From the NCBI RefSeq assembly GCF_029504575.1, contig NZ_JAQFII010000001.1, positions 4,967,001 to 5,031,000 on the forward strand: DNA of 64,000 nt. The letters run 5' to 3'. This DNA comes from Streptomyces sp. SPB162 (GTDB lineage: Bacteria > Actinomycetota > Actinomycetes > Streptomycetales > Streptomycetaceae). Positions 52,047-60,729 of this stretch are shown in pieces. Under the pieces are notes generated by a model. That model searched no databases and was not told where the DNA came from. It saw only the letters and a list, made by a program, of their open reading frames with translations. Every line of letters begins with the position of its first letter. Position 1 is the stretch's first letter. Made by a program: the position numbers and the translations under genes.

Positions 52047-54398
52047 CTACTTCCGCATGATCGCGGGTTCGTGCCGCCGCAGCAGCCTGGCGACCAGGAA
52101 CCCCAGCACGGCCGAGAGCAGGACCAACATGCCCATGTTCAGCAGCCAGACCCCGGCCGAATGCTGGAACAGCGGGTCCGAGGTGAGCTCCTGCGGCACG
52201 ATCCGGTGCAGGTCGACGGTTCCCGCCATGGCGCCCAGCGCCCACCGGGACGGCACCAGCCACGACAGCTGCTCCAACCCGGGTACGCCGTTCAGCTTCA
52301 GCAGCGCACCGCAGAACACGACCTGCACGATCGCGAGGAGGACCAGCAGCGGCATGGTGACCTCCTCCTTCCGCACGAGCGCGGACACGAACAGGCCCAG
52401 CATCATGGCGGTGAAGGCCAGCAGCGCCACGGCGAGGGTGATCTCGATGAGCGGTGGCAGGAACACCCCTTTGCCGCCGGGGGCGTTCAGGTCCACGCCG
52501 AACAGGCCCACCATGGTGAGCACCACGGCCTGCACCACCGTGATCAGCCCGAGCACCACGACCTTGGACATCAGATACGCGGACCGGGACAGCCCGACCG
52601 CCCGTTCCCGCTGGTAGATCACCCGCTCCTTGACCAGCTCGCGCACGGCGTTGGCGGCACCGGTCAGCACGGCGCCGACGCAGAGGATCAGCAGCCCGTT
52701 CAGCGCGGTCTCCTGGGTGAGTTTGCTGCCGGCCAGGGCGTGCGCCATCGCCCCCATCACGAACGGCAGCGCCACCATGATGATCAGGAACGTCCGGTCG
52801 GCCGTGAGCGCCGCCGCGTACCGCCGGACCAGCGTGCGCAGCTGCGCGCCCCAGCTCTGCGGTTTCGGCGGGGCGACCGGGACCCGCGCGGGCCCGGGGA
52901 TGTGCTGCGGCTGCCGCGACTCCGTCGCGATGTACTGCCGGTGCAGCGGCGACGCGCGGTACCGGCCCGACCAGTCGCGCTCCCCGTCGTTCTCGAAGGC
53001 TTCGAAGGCTTCCGGCCACTGCGCGAACCCGAAGTACGCCAGCGCGTCGTCCGGCGGACCGTAGTAAGCGATCTTCCCGCCCGGCGCGAGCACCAGCAGC
53101 CGGTCGCAGACGTCCAGGCTCAGCACGCTGTGGGTGACCACGATGACCGTACGGCCGTCGTCCGCGAGGCCGCGCAGCATGTGCATCACCGAGCGGTCCA
53201 TGCCCGGGTCGAGACCGGAAGTCGGCTCGTCGAGGAAGAGCAGGGACGGTTTCGTCAGCAGTTCCAGTGCGACGCTCACCCGCTTGCGCTGCCCGCCGGA
53301 AAGACTGTGGATGGGCTGGCCGGCCCGCTCGACGAGTCCCAGCTCGCGGATCACCTCGTCGACCCGCGCCCGCCGCTCCGCTTTGGCGGTGTCCTCGGGG
53401 AAGCGCAGTTCGGCCGCGTAGGCGAGGGCCCGCCGCACGGTCAGCTGCGAGTGCAGGATGTCGTCCTGCGGTACGAGGCCGATCCGCTGGCGCAGCTCGG
53501 CGTAGTCGCGGTACAGGTCACGGCCGTCGTAGAGGACGGTGCCCTCGTCCGCGGGGCGCTGCCCGGTCAGTGCGTTGAGCAGCGTGGACTTGCCCGCGCC
53601 GCTCGGTCCGACCACGGCGAGCAGGCACTTCTCGCCCACGGGGAAGGAGATTCCGTCGAGCAGCGTCCGCCGGCCCTTGTCGATCCGTACGGCCAGGTCC
53701 TGCACGTCGAGCGAGACCTCGCCGGTGTCGACGAACTCCTGCAGTTCGTCGCCGACGAGACAGAAGGCGGAGTGGCCGATGCCGACGATGTCGCCGGGGA
53801 TCACCGGGGCGCGCTCCACCGGCTGGCCGTTGAGGTAGGTGCCGTTGTGGCTGCCCAGGTCGATGATCTCGTAGCCGTCGGGCCCTGCCCGCAGCTCGGC
53901 GTGCCGGCGCGAGACCACCAGCTCGTCGACGACCAGGTCGTTGTCCGGTTCGCGGCCGATCCGCACCGTACGGGCCGCCGAGGGCAGCGGCCGTACGGAA
54001 CTCGGCCGGCGGAAGGTGCTGGTGGCGGCGGGATGCGCGACGGACGACGGACGACGGACCTCCGTCGGGTGCACCGCCGCCGGTCGGCTCAGTACCGCGC
54101 GCGGCCCGTCGTCCGCGTCACCGAACCGGAGCACGCTGCCGGGCCCGACGGAGGACAGCCGCACCCGCCGTCCGTCGGCGTACGTGCCGTTGGTGCTGTC
54201 GTCGTCCTCCAGCATCCAGTGGCCGACGGCGGGCCGCAGGACCGCGTGGTGCCAGGAGACCCGGTCATCGCTCAGCACCACATCGCTCAGGGGGTCGCGC
54301 CCGATGCGGTAGGACCTGTTCGGCTCCATCACCTGGGTGTCGCCGTCGGCTTCGACGACCAGCTCGGGTGCGATGGGAGTGACCGGTCGGTCTTCCAT
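52047..54398 (-). CDS. ABC transporter with two N-terminal FHA domains
   Basis: 783 residues from ATG 54398. Domains in order: FHA-1 (YRIGRDPLSDVVLSDDRVSW, HHAVL, DDSTNGTYADG, residues about 25-100); FHA-2 (VRIGREPDNDLVVDELVVSR, RHAEL, SHNGTYLNG, about 145-215); ABC ATPase (Walker A GPSGAGKST, signature LSGGQRKRVSVALEL, Walker B LLFLDEPTSGLDP, switch VVVTHS); ABCG/ABC-2 type membrane domain with about six helices. FHA domains read phosphothreonine, and the kinase gene two genes away supplies the likely writer. The exported substrate is unknown. The related single-gene form is known in mycobacteria (Rv1747). Confidence 0.94.
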   Translation of the reverse strand: MEDRPVTPIAPELVVEADGDTQVMEPNRSYRIGRDPLSDVVLSDDRVSWHHAVLRPAVGHWMLEDDDSTNGTYADGRRVRLSSVGPGSVLRFGDADDGPRAVLSRPAAVHPTEVRRPSSVAHPAATSTFRRPSSVRPLPSAARTVRIGREPDNDLVVDELVVSRRHAELRAGPDGYEIIDLGSHNGTYLNGQPVERAPVIPGDIVGIGHSAFCLVGDELQEFVDTGEVSLDVQDLAVRIDKGRRTLLDGISFPVGEKCLLAVVGPSGAGKSTLLNALTGQRPADEGTVLYDGRDLYRDYAELRQRIGLVPQDDILHSQLTVRRALAYAAELRFPEDTAKAERRARVDEVIRELGLVERAGQPIHSLSGGQRKRVSVALELLTKPSLLFLDEPTSGLDPGMDRSVMHMLRGLADDGRTVIVVTHSVLSLDVCDRLLVLAPGGKIAYYGPPDDALAYFGFAQWPEAFEAFENDGERDWSGRYRASPLHRQYIATESRQPQHIPGPARVPVAPPKPQSWGAQLRTLVRRYAAALTADRTFLIIMVALPFVMGAMAHALAGSKLTQETALNGLLILCVGAVLTGAANAVRELVKERVIYQRERAVGLSRSAYLMSKVVVLGLITVVQAVVLTMVGLFGVDLNAPGGKGVFLPPLIEITLAVALLAFTAMMLGLFVSALVRKEEVTMPLLVLLAIVQVVFCGALLKLNGVPGLEQLSWLVPSRWALGAMAGTVDLHRIVPQELTSDPLFQHSAGVWLLNMGMLVLLSAVLGFLVARLLRRHEPAIMRK

Positions 54399-54575
54399 GG
54401 TCAAATTTTACGGCGACGGGCCGGGCCGCGCCCGTCGGGCGCCCCGCCACGGGCCCCGCCGATGATCATCGACCGGTGACGCGCCGATCGGCGGCCCGGG
54501 CCGCCGGAAGGCGTGGCGCCGGGAGCCGCTGCGTATCCTCGGTTGCCGAGGCGACGCGGATCATGGAGGTGTCAG

Positions 54576-57223
54576 GTGGAATTCCGGCTGCTCGGATCCG
54601 TTGCCGTCGTGACGGAGAACGGCGACGTGGCACTGGGACCCGCCAAGCGCTCCAGCCTGCTGGCGATGATGCTGCTGCGGCCCAACACGCCCGTCCACGT
54701 CGGCCAGCTGATCGACGCCCTCTGGGAGGACGAGCCGCCCGCCCACGCCAAGACGGTGTTGCAGGGACACGTCTCCCGGCTGCGCGCGGTACTGGCCGAG
54801 CACGGCGCGGACGCCTACGGGGTCGAGCTCACCACCCAGGGAACGGCGTACACGCTGCGACTGCCGGAATCACTGGTGGACGCGCACCGCTTTGAAGAGC
54901 TCGTCGCGCTCGCGGGGGTGCAGCGGCGGCCCGCCGACACCGTGCGGATGCTGCGCGAGGCGCTCTCCTTCTGGCAGGGGCCCGCGCTGACCGGGACCGT
55001 GCAGAGCAGGCCACTGGAGGCGGCGGCCGGCGGCCTGGAGGAGCGGCGGCTGGCCTCGGTGGAGGCGCTGGCGCACGCGTACGGGCAGCTCGGCGAGCAC
55101 GGCAGGGCCGCCGCCGTGCTCCGCACCGAAGCCGTCGCGCACCCGCTGCGGGAGACCCTGGCGGCCGCGCTGATGCTCGCGCTGGGCCGCTCGGGGCGCC
55201 AGTCGGACGCGATCGGCTGGTACCACCGCACCCGGCGGCTGCTCGCGGAAGAGCTCGGAGTGGACCCCGGTGAGGCGCTCGCCGAGGCGTACGCGACGCT
55301 CCTGCGCTCCGCCGAACCCGCGCCGGCACAGCGGCCCGCCCCGCCCGCCCCGGTAGCCGTCCCCGAGCAGCTGCCGCGGCAGCCGCGCGGCTTCACCGGT
55401 CGGGACGCGGAACTCGCCGCGCTCGCCAGGGCCGCCGGCGCCGGGGACGGCCCCGTCTGCCTGATCACCGGGCCCGCGGGCGTCGGCAAGACCGCCTTCG
55501 CCGTGCACTGGGCGTACGACCGTCGCGACGACTTCCCGGACGGGCGGCTCTTCGCCGACCTGCGCGGCTTCAGCGACACCCCGGCGCCCGAAGCCGGCGC
55601 CGTACTGCGCGAGTTCCTGCTGGCGCTCGGCACGCCGGCGCAGCGGATACCGGAGACCGCCGACGCGATGGGGGCGTTGTTCCGCTCCCTCACCGCGGAC
55701 AGCCGGCTCCTCGTCGTCCTCGACAACGCGCGCTCGTCCGAGCAGGTCAGGCCGCTGCTCCCGGGCGGCGACCGCTGCACGGCGCTGGTCACCAGCCGCG
55801 ACCGGCTCGGCGGCCTCATCGCCTCCGACGCGGCCCGTCCCGTCCCCCTCGGGCACCTTCCGCCCGCCGACTCGGTGGCGCTGCTCCGCAGTGTGCTGGG
55901 CGCGGAGCGGGTCGCCGCGGAACCCGACGCCGCCGCGCGGCTGGCCGGACTCTGCGACGGGCTGCCGCTCGCCCTGCGGGTGACGGGCGCCCGCCTGGCC
56001 GAGCGGCCGCAGTGGACGCTCGACGCGATGGTCGGTGAACTCGCCGACGAGCAGGGCTGTCTGGCGCTCCTGAACATCGAGGACACCGGGGTCTCGGCCG
56101 CCCTGCGCCTGACGATGCAGCAGCTGCCCGAGTCCGCCGCCCGGCTGTTCCGCGCGATCGGCCTGCACACCGGATCCGACCTGGACCGTTTCGCGGCGGC
56201 CGCACTCGCCGGGACGTCCCCCGCGCAGGGCCTCCGCCGACCTGGACCGCCTCGCCGCGGCCCATCTCCTCACCGAGTCGGTCCCCGGCCCGCTGGGCGC
56301 CGCACGATCTGGTGCGCCTCTACGCCCGCCATCTCGCCCCGCGGGCGGACCCGCAGGGGCTGCACCGCCTCCTCGACCACTACCTCTACACCGGGCTCGC
56401 GGCGGACGCGGCGGCCGAACCGGGCTCCCAGCCCTGCTACGCACTGCCCCGCGATTTCCTGCGGCCCCCAGCCACCAGGGAGTTCGAGGATCGCGCGGCG
56501 GCGCTGGCCTGGTACGAGGCGGAGCGCCCGGCCCTGGAGGGGGCGGTCGCGGCGGCCGCCGCCCTGGGCCTGCACGACCGGGCCTGGCGGCTCGCGCTCG
56601 TGCAGTGGCCGCTGATGCTGTGGCGGATCAGGGACGGCTGGGTGCCGCTCCTGCGGGCCGGGCTCGCCTCGGCGGAACATGTGGGCGACCTGGACGCGCA
56701 ATCGCGGGTGCGGGCGCTGCTCGGCTGGGTGCTGCACGAGGAGGGGCACGACGCCGAGGCCCTCGTTCACCTGGCGCAGGCGCCCGAGCTGGCCGCACGG
56801 GCGGGTGACGGGATCAGTGAGGCGATCGCCCACGCCAACCTGGGCGTCGTCGTGGACGCCACCGGCGACCACGCGCGGGCGGAGGCGCTGATGACCCACG
56901 CGGTCTCGCTCGCCGCGCGCACCGGCCATCCCCCCACCCAGGTGCTGACCCTCCAGCACCTCGCCCGGCACTGCCTCGCGACGGGGGAGTACGAGGCGGC
57001 GCTCGCGCACGCGCTGTCGGCGGCCGAACTCGTCTCCCCGGACGCGGTGGTCGTGCGGGCCCAGCTGCAGATCGTCCGGGCCGAGGCGCTGACCGCGCTC
57101 GGCCGTCCGGAAGAGGCCGCTGACCAGCTGAAAGGGGCGGCGGCGACGGCTGACGCGGTCGGGTTCACGGAAGGTTCCGCACGGGCCGTTGAGCTGCTGA
57201 CGCGGCTGTCAGCGGATCGTTAG
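54576..57223 (+). pseudogene. AfsR/SARP-type regulator (BTAD-NB-ARC-TPR), two frameshifts
   Basis: GTG 54576 has GGAGG upstream. Order: OmpR-like HTH (VEFRLLGSVAVV, LLAMMLLRPNTPVHVGQLID), bacterial transcriptional activation domain (VDAHRFEELVALAGVQ, GRAAAVLRTEAVAHPLRETL), NB-ARC ATPase (ITGPAGVGKTAFAVHWAY, LLVVLDNARSSEQVRPLLPG, ALVTSRDRLGGL, GLPLALRVTGARLAERP), then TPR-like repeats to 57223. At 56228-56230 (GGG for GG) and 56289-56291 (CCC for CC) extra bases break the frame; removing both joins TSPAQASADLDRLAAAHLL to VPGRWAPHDLVRLYARH. Full length about 880 residues. Both indels look like sequencing errors. Confidence 0.86.
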
Positions 57224-57313
57224 CGGTACGTAAGCGGGACGGCAGCGCCCCACCGGAAGGTTGTATCCAGCACCGAATGTGTGCGGCCAACTTTCACTAC
57301 GGGGAGATCCATC

Positions 57314-58024
57314 GTGCGTATCCACCGCAAGAACACCCTTGCCGCCGCCGCCGCTGTCGTCGTCGCCGCCCTGTCCCTCGGGCTGACCGCCTGCGGCGGA
57401 GGCGACACCGACGCGAAGGGCGGCGGCAGCCCGAGCGCCACACAGACCCCCTTGGACGCGGCGTCCACGCCGGCGGGCGGCACGGGCGGCACGGGCGGCA
57501 CCAAGGTGGCGGACCCGGCGGCTTCCAAGGGCAGGACGTCCGCCTCGGGCGGCACCGGCAAGAACTCGACCGGCTCGACGGACACCGCCAAGGTTCCCGC
57601 CTGCGGCTACAAGGACGTCAGGATCGCGATGGCGAAGGCGGACGAGACGCCCACCGAGCACATCGTCCTGACCGCCGAGAACACGTCCGGCCGCACCTGC
57701 CGCCTCATCCGGTACCCCCTGATCGCCTTCGGCGACATCCAGACCGCCAAGGACATCCCGGCCGTCGCGAAGAGCAGGCCGGCGACCACGGTCGTCCTGA
57801 AGTCCGGCGAACCGGCGTACGCGAACGTCCGCGTCGGTCTGGGCGGCGTGCACGAGAACAACAAGGTCGTCACCAGCTTCAACGTCAACCTCTTCGCCAC
57901 CGACGGCCCCGCCGAGGGCAGCGTCGTGATCACCGCCCCCTCGGGCGGCCTCTCGGTCGACGAGGCCGCCGCGAAGACCGGCTACTGGACCTCCGAGCTC
58001 CGCAACGGCGCCGACGAGTTCTGA
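57314..58024 (+). CDS. DUF4232 secreted lipoprotein
   Basis: 236 residues from GTG 57314 (GGGGAG 7 bases upstream). Signal: RIHRKNTLAAAAAVVVAALS, lipobox LTAC at about residue 27. Gly/Ser/Thr-rich linker (about 30-95), then the DUF4232 domain with ACGYKDVRIAMAKA and the paired Cys of NTSGRTCRLIRYPL, typically a beta-sandwich. The family is common in Streptomyces; function unknown. It has its own ribosome site 90 bases after the AfsR-like gene, so cotranscription is possible. Confidence 0.87.
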   Translation: MRIHRKNTLAAAAAVVVAALSLGLTACGGGDTDAKGGGSPSATQTPLDAASTPAGGTGGTGGTKVADPAASKGRTSASGGTGKNSTGSTDTAKVPACGYKDVRIAMAKADETPTEHIVLTAENTSGRTCRLIRYPLIAFGDIQTAKDIPAVAKSRPATTVVLKSGEPAYANVRVGLGGVHENNKVVTSFNVNLFATDGPAEGSVVITAPSGGLSVDEAAAKTGYWTSELRNGADEF

Positions 58025-58037
58025 GCCGCCCCGGCTC

Positions 58038-58166
58038 TCAGCCCCGTCGCGGCGGAACGAGCTCCCGCAGGTCGAGGCTGATCGCGAAGGGCACCGGCCG
58101 CGGGAGCGAACCCCGGCAGTTGCCGGTCGCCCCATACGAGCGGGTCGGCCCGTCGAGCTCGCACAC
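58038..58166 (-). pseudogene. C-terminal remnant of an unidentified gene
   Basis: A minus-strand frame of 43 codons (CELDGPTRSYGATGNCRGSL then PFAISLDLRELVPPRRG and stop) has coding-like third positions and the PVPFxISLDLREL ending seen in Uma2-type nucleases and some small hypotheticals. No proper start or upstream domain is present. Possibly the end of a deleted gene. Confidence 0.3.
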
Positions 58167-58237
58167 GGCCTAGGGCCGCCGGATTCGACGGCTGATTTCC
58201 GCCGGAGGTGGCGGCCGTGGTGGCGCAGGATCAAGGC

Positions 58238-58999
58238 ATGTCATCTCGCTTTGAAGCCAAGGTAATTGTCGTCACCGGGGGAAATTCCGGAATGGGGAAG
58301 GCCGTCGCGGAACGCATCGCGTCGGAAGGGGCTGCCGTGGTGATCGCCGCGCGGCGGAAGGATGTGGGGGAGGAAGTCGCGGCGGGGATACGGGCCGCCG
58401 GTGGTCGGGCGGTGTTCGTGGGGGCTGATGTCACCGTCGAGGACGACGCCGCTCGGGTGGTGGAGGTCGCGGTCGCGGAATTCGGGCGGCTGGACGGCGC
58501 TTTCAACAATGTGGGCGGGGTGAATGCGTTCGGTCCTGTGCAGTCGGTTGAAGCGGATGCCTGGCGGGCTGATATCGAGCACAATCTGTCGTCCGTGTTC
58601 TACGGCCTCAAATACCAGATTCCGGCGATCGTCGCGGCCGGCGGTGGTGCGATCGTCAATAACGCGTCCAATCTCGGCGTCGTGGGAATGGCCGGCGTCT
58701 CGCCGTACGTGGCGGCGAAGCACGGTGTCGTCGGGCTGACGCGGGCGGCGGCGCTGGAGACCGCCGAGCAGGGGGTGCGGGTCAACGCGCTGGTCACCGG
58801 GGGAGTGGACACGCCGCTGTTCCGGGCCACGATGGGCGCCACGCCGGAAGCGGTGGCGGCGATCGCCGCGATGCACCCGGTGGGGCGGATCGCGCTCCCG
58901 GAGGAGATCGCCGCGTTCACGGCGTTCCTGCTGAGCGATGAGGCGGCGTTCATCACCGGCGCCGCCCTGGCGGTGGACGGCGGGTTCACGGCTCGCTGA
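58238..58999 (+). CDS. SDR-family oxidoreductase (glucose 1-dehydrogenase-like)
   Basis: 253 residues from ATG 58238 (open to GTG 58208). Classical SDR: NAD(P)-binding VTGGNSGMGKAVAERIA, VTVEDDAARV with conserved Asp, FNNVGGVNAFGP (NNAG variant), catalytic Ser in IVNNASNLGV, and YVAAKHGVVGL (YxxxK). The C terminus ends LLSDEAAFITGAALAVDGGF as in oxidoreductases of the glucose/cyclopentanol dehydrogenase group. Substrate not determinable. Convergent with the HATPase gene 12 bases on. Confidence 0.93.
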   Translation: MSSRFEAKVIVVTGGNSGMGKAVAERIASEGAAVVIAARRKDVGEEVAAGIRAAGGRAVFVGADVTVEDDAARVVEVAVAEFGRLDGAFNNVGGVNAFGPVQSVEADAWRADIEHNLSSVFYGLKYQIPAIVAAGGGAIVNNASNLGVVGMAGVSPYVAAKHGVVGLTRAAALETAEQGVRVNALVTGGVDTPLFRATMGATPEAVAAIAAMHPVGRIALPEEIAAFTAFLLSDEAAFITGAALAVDGGFTAR

Positions 59000-59011
59000 G
59001 GGATCGGGGGG

Positions 59012-59548
59012 TCAGGGGCGCAGGGTCAGTTCGAACCAGACGGTGCGTCCTGCCGGACCGCCCGTGATGCCCCAGCCGGCGGCGAGGACCTGGACGAGGC
59101 CCAGGCCGCGTCCACCCTCGCCGTTGCCGTTCAGCACCCGTGGAACCTCTCGGCTGCCCTGGTCGTGGACGGCGACGCGCAGGACGTCCGCGGAGAAGCC
59201 CAGTTCCACGGTGAAGCCGCCGAGCAGGTCCCCCGACCGGGTGTGCAGGATCGCGTTGCTCGCCAGCTCGCTCACCAGGAGCACGGCGTCGTCGACGACA
59301 TGGCGGTAGACCGGATCCACGAGCAGTTGGGTGACGTAGCGGCGGGCCGTGGAGACCTGGGTCGGGGTTCCCGGGAAGGTCCGGAAGGCCGTACCCGGCT
59401 CCGGAAGGGCGGGCGTGGGGGCGGGAGCCGGGGCCGGGGCCGCGGCGGGGGCGGGGGCCGCTTGAGCCGCCGCTAAGACGGGCCCGGCGGTGGGGAGCGG
59501 GCCCAGCCCGAGCGCGTCCCGCCCGAGGGCGCCTGACTGCCGCTTCAT
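59012..59548 (-). CDS. Anti-sigma-factor-like HATPase (serine kinase) protein
   Basis: 178 residues from ATG 59548, overlapping the upstream stop by ATGA. An Ala/Pro-rich N terminus (about 1-50) is followed by a single histidine-kinase-like ATPase domain: STARRYVTQLLVDPVYRHVV, the N-box VSELASNAILHTRSG, DVLRVAVHDQGSR and the G-box GEGGRGLGLVQVLAAGWG, ending GRTVWFELTLRP. This is the RsbW/SpoIIAB-like family abundant in Streptomyces. Pairing with the PAS-PP2C gene suggests one signalling unit. Confidence 0.9.
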   Translation of the reverse strand: MKRQSGALGRDALGLGPLPTAGPVLAAAQAAPAPAAAPAPAPAPTPALPEPGTAFRTFPGTPTQVSTARRYVTQLLVDPVYRHVVDDAVLLVSELASNAILHTRSGDLLGGFTVELGFSADVLRVAVHDQGSREVPRVLNGNGEGGRGLGLVQVLAAGWGITGGPAGRTVWFELTLRP

Positions 59549-60570
59549 GAGAGGTCCTCTTCCTGTGGGACCACCCGCAGAGCGAGCAGCGTCAGATCGT
59601 CCTGCGGGGAACCACCGGCGAAATCCACGACCTGCTGCTCCACCGCGCTCACCACCGCCTCGGCGGCGAGACCTCTGGCCCCGGCCAGGGCCGCGAACAG
59701 CCGCACGCCCTGCGCGACCTCGTCCCGCTGGGCCGCCGCGTCCGGCCTCCGGTCCCGGTTGCCCGTGCGGTTCGAGGCGGCGATCGTACGGTGCGCGGCG
59801 CCCGCGCCCTTCGGGCTGCCGGGCGTGCCCGGTGCGCCGGCGCCGGCGCCTGTGTCGCGGGACTCGCAGGACCCGTGGAGGTCCTGGGCGTCGTCGGATT
59901 CGGGGGAGTCCGGGTACAGGCCGACGGCGGAGATCAGCGGGCGGGCGCCGGGCGGGGTCCGCAGCTGCATCGGTTGGACCCGCACCGCGCTCGCCCCGGC
60001 CGTGCCGGTGAGCAGCAGGGGCACCGGCCCCGGCCGGGCACTGCGCTGCGCGGCACCGAGCGCCGATCGGAAGGCTTGCCGGTACCCCGACCGGACCCGC
60101 GCTGCGAGCGGCTGCCCCGCCGGCAGCTCGCCGTCGCTGCCGAGCAGCCGTGCGGCCTCGTCCTTGACGCGGTGGATGACGCCCTCGGGGTGGAGCAGGA
60201 ACACCGGGACGGGGAGTTCGCGGAAGGTGGTGTGGAGCATCTGCCCCTCACGCTCGGCGCCCTCGACCCGTAGGGCGATGCGTTCGCCGTGTGCGTGCAG
60301 CTCCTCCAGGCACGTCCGCAACTCGTCCTCGGCGGACTCCGGTTCGGCGAGGGCCAGGCCGAGTGCGCCGAGCCGGTCCGCCGGGCGCCCGTCGCGGCGG
60401 CCGTCGCGACGGCCGCGCAGATCCGAGATCCGCTCGCTGAGCGCGCTCAGTTCCTGATGGAATCCGGCCAGATCCCAGGATCCGGGAGCATGAGCGGCCC
60501 GCGCCGATCCACTGTTCCGGGGCTGGACAGACGCGCCACCTACCCCGGTGCGCGCTGGGTGAGCTGTCAT
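59545..60570 (-). CDS. PAS-containing protein with only the C-terminal end of a PP2C domain
   Basis: 341 residues. Coiled region (HQELSALSERISDLRGRRDG to ELRTCLEELHAHGERIALRV), a PAS domain (about 125-235: LPVPVFLLHPEGVIHRVKDE), a Gly/Ala/Ser-rich low-complexity linker (about 240-285), then QGVRLFAALAGARGLAAEAV and DFAGGSPQDDLTLLALRV, which equals only the last 60 residues of a SpoIIE phosphatase. The metal-binding Asp and the GDVxGHG motifs are missing, so it is probably not an active phosphatase. It precedes the HATPase gene with a coupled start; it may act as a sensor or scaffold for it. Confidence 0.8.
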   Translation of the reverse strand: MTAHPARTGVGGASVQPRNSGSARAAHAPGSWDLAGFHQELSALSERISDLRGRRDGRRDGRPADRLGALGLALAEPESAEDELRTCLEELHAHGERIALRVEGAEREGQMLHTTFRELPVPVFLLHPEGVIHRVKDEAARLLGSDGELPAGQPLAARVRSGYRQAFRSALGAAQRSARPGPVPLLLTGTAGASAVRVQPMQLRTPPGARPLISAVGLYPDSPESDDAQDLHGSCESRDTGAGAGAPGTPGSPKGAGAAHRTIAASNRTGNRDRRPDAAAQRDEVAQGVRLFAALAGARGLAAEAVVSAVEQQVVDFAGGSPQDDLTLLALRVVPQEEDLS

Positions 60571-60662
60571 TAACTCAACGTAACGCAGCTCGTATCGTAC
60601 GCGAGCGAAACTGCCAACAGGCTTGACGTTGATCGACGGATGCTATAGAGGAACCTGGCCAA

Positions 60663-60704
60663 GCCGCCCGGTTCGCCGCCCCTGAGGGCGGTGAACCGGG
60701 CGGC
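60663..60704 (-). terminator. Terminator after the chitinase gene
   Basis: A 19-bp stem GCCGCCCGGTTCGCCGCCC (60663-60681) with GGGCGGTGAACCGGGCGGC (60686-60704), one G-T pair, loop CTGA. It lies 26 bases past the chitinase stop. Confidence 0.88.
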
Positions 60705-60729
60705 CGTGCCGCCGTGCCGGACCGGCGGA

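Noticed and set aside
51393..54479. 1028-codon plus-strand frame opposite the FHA-ABC gene
   Set aside because: Low-complexity shadow translation; the minus strand carries FHA, Walker A and Walker B motifs.
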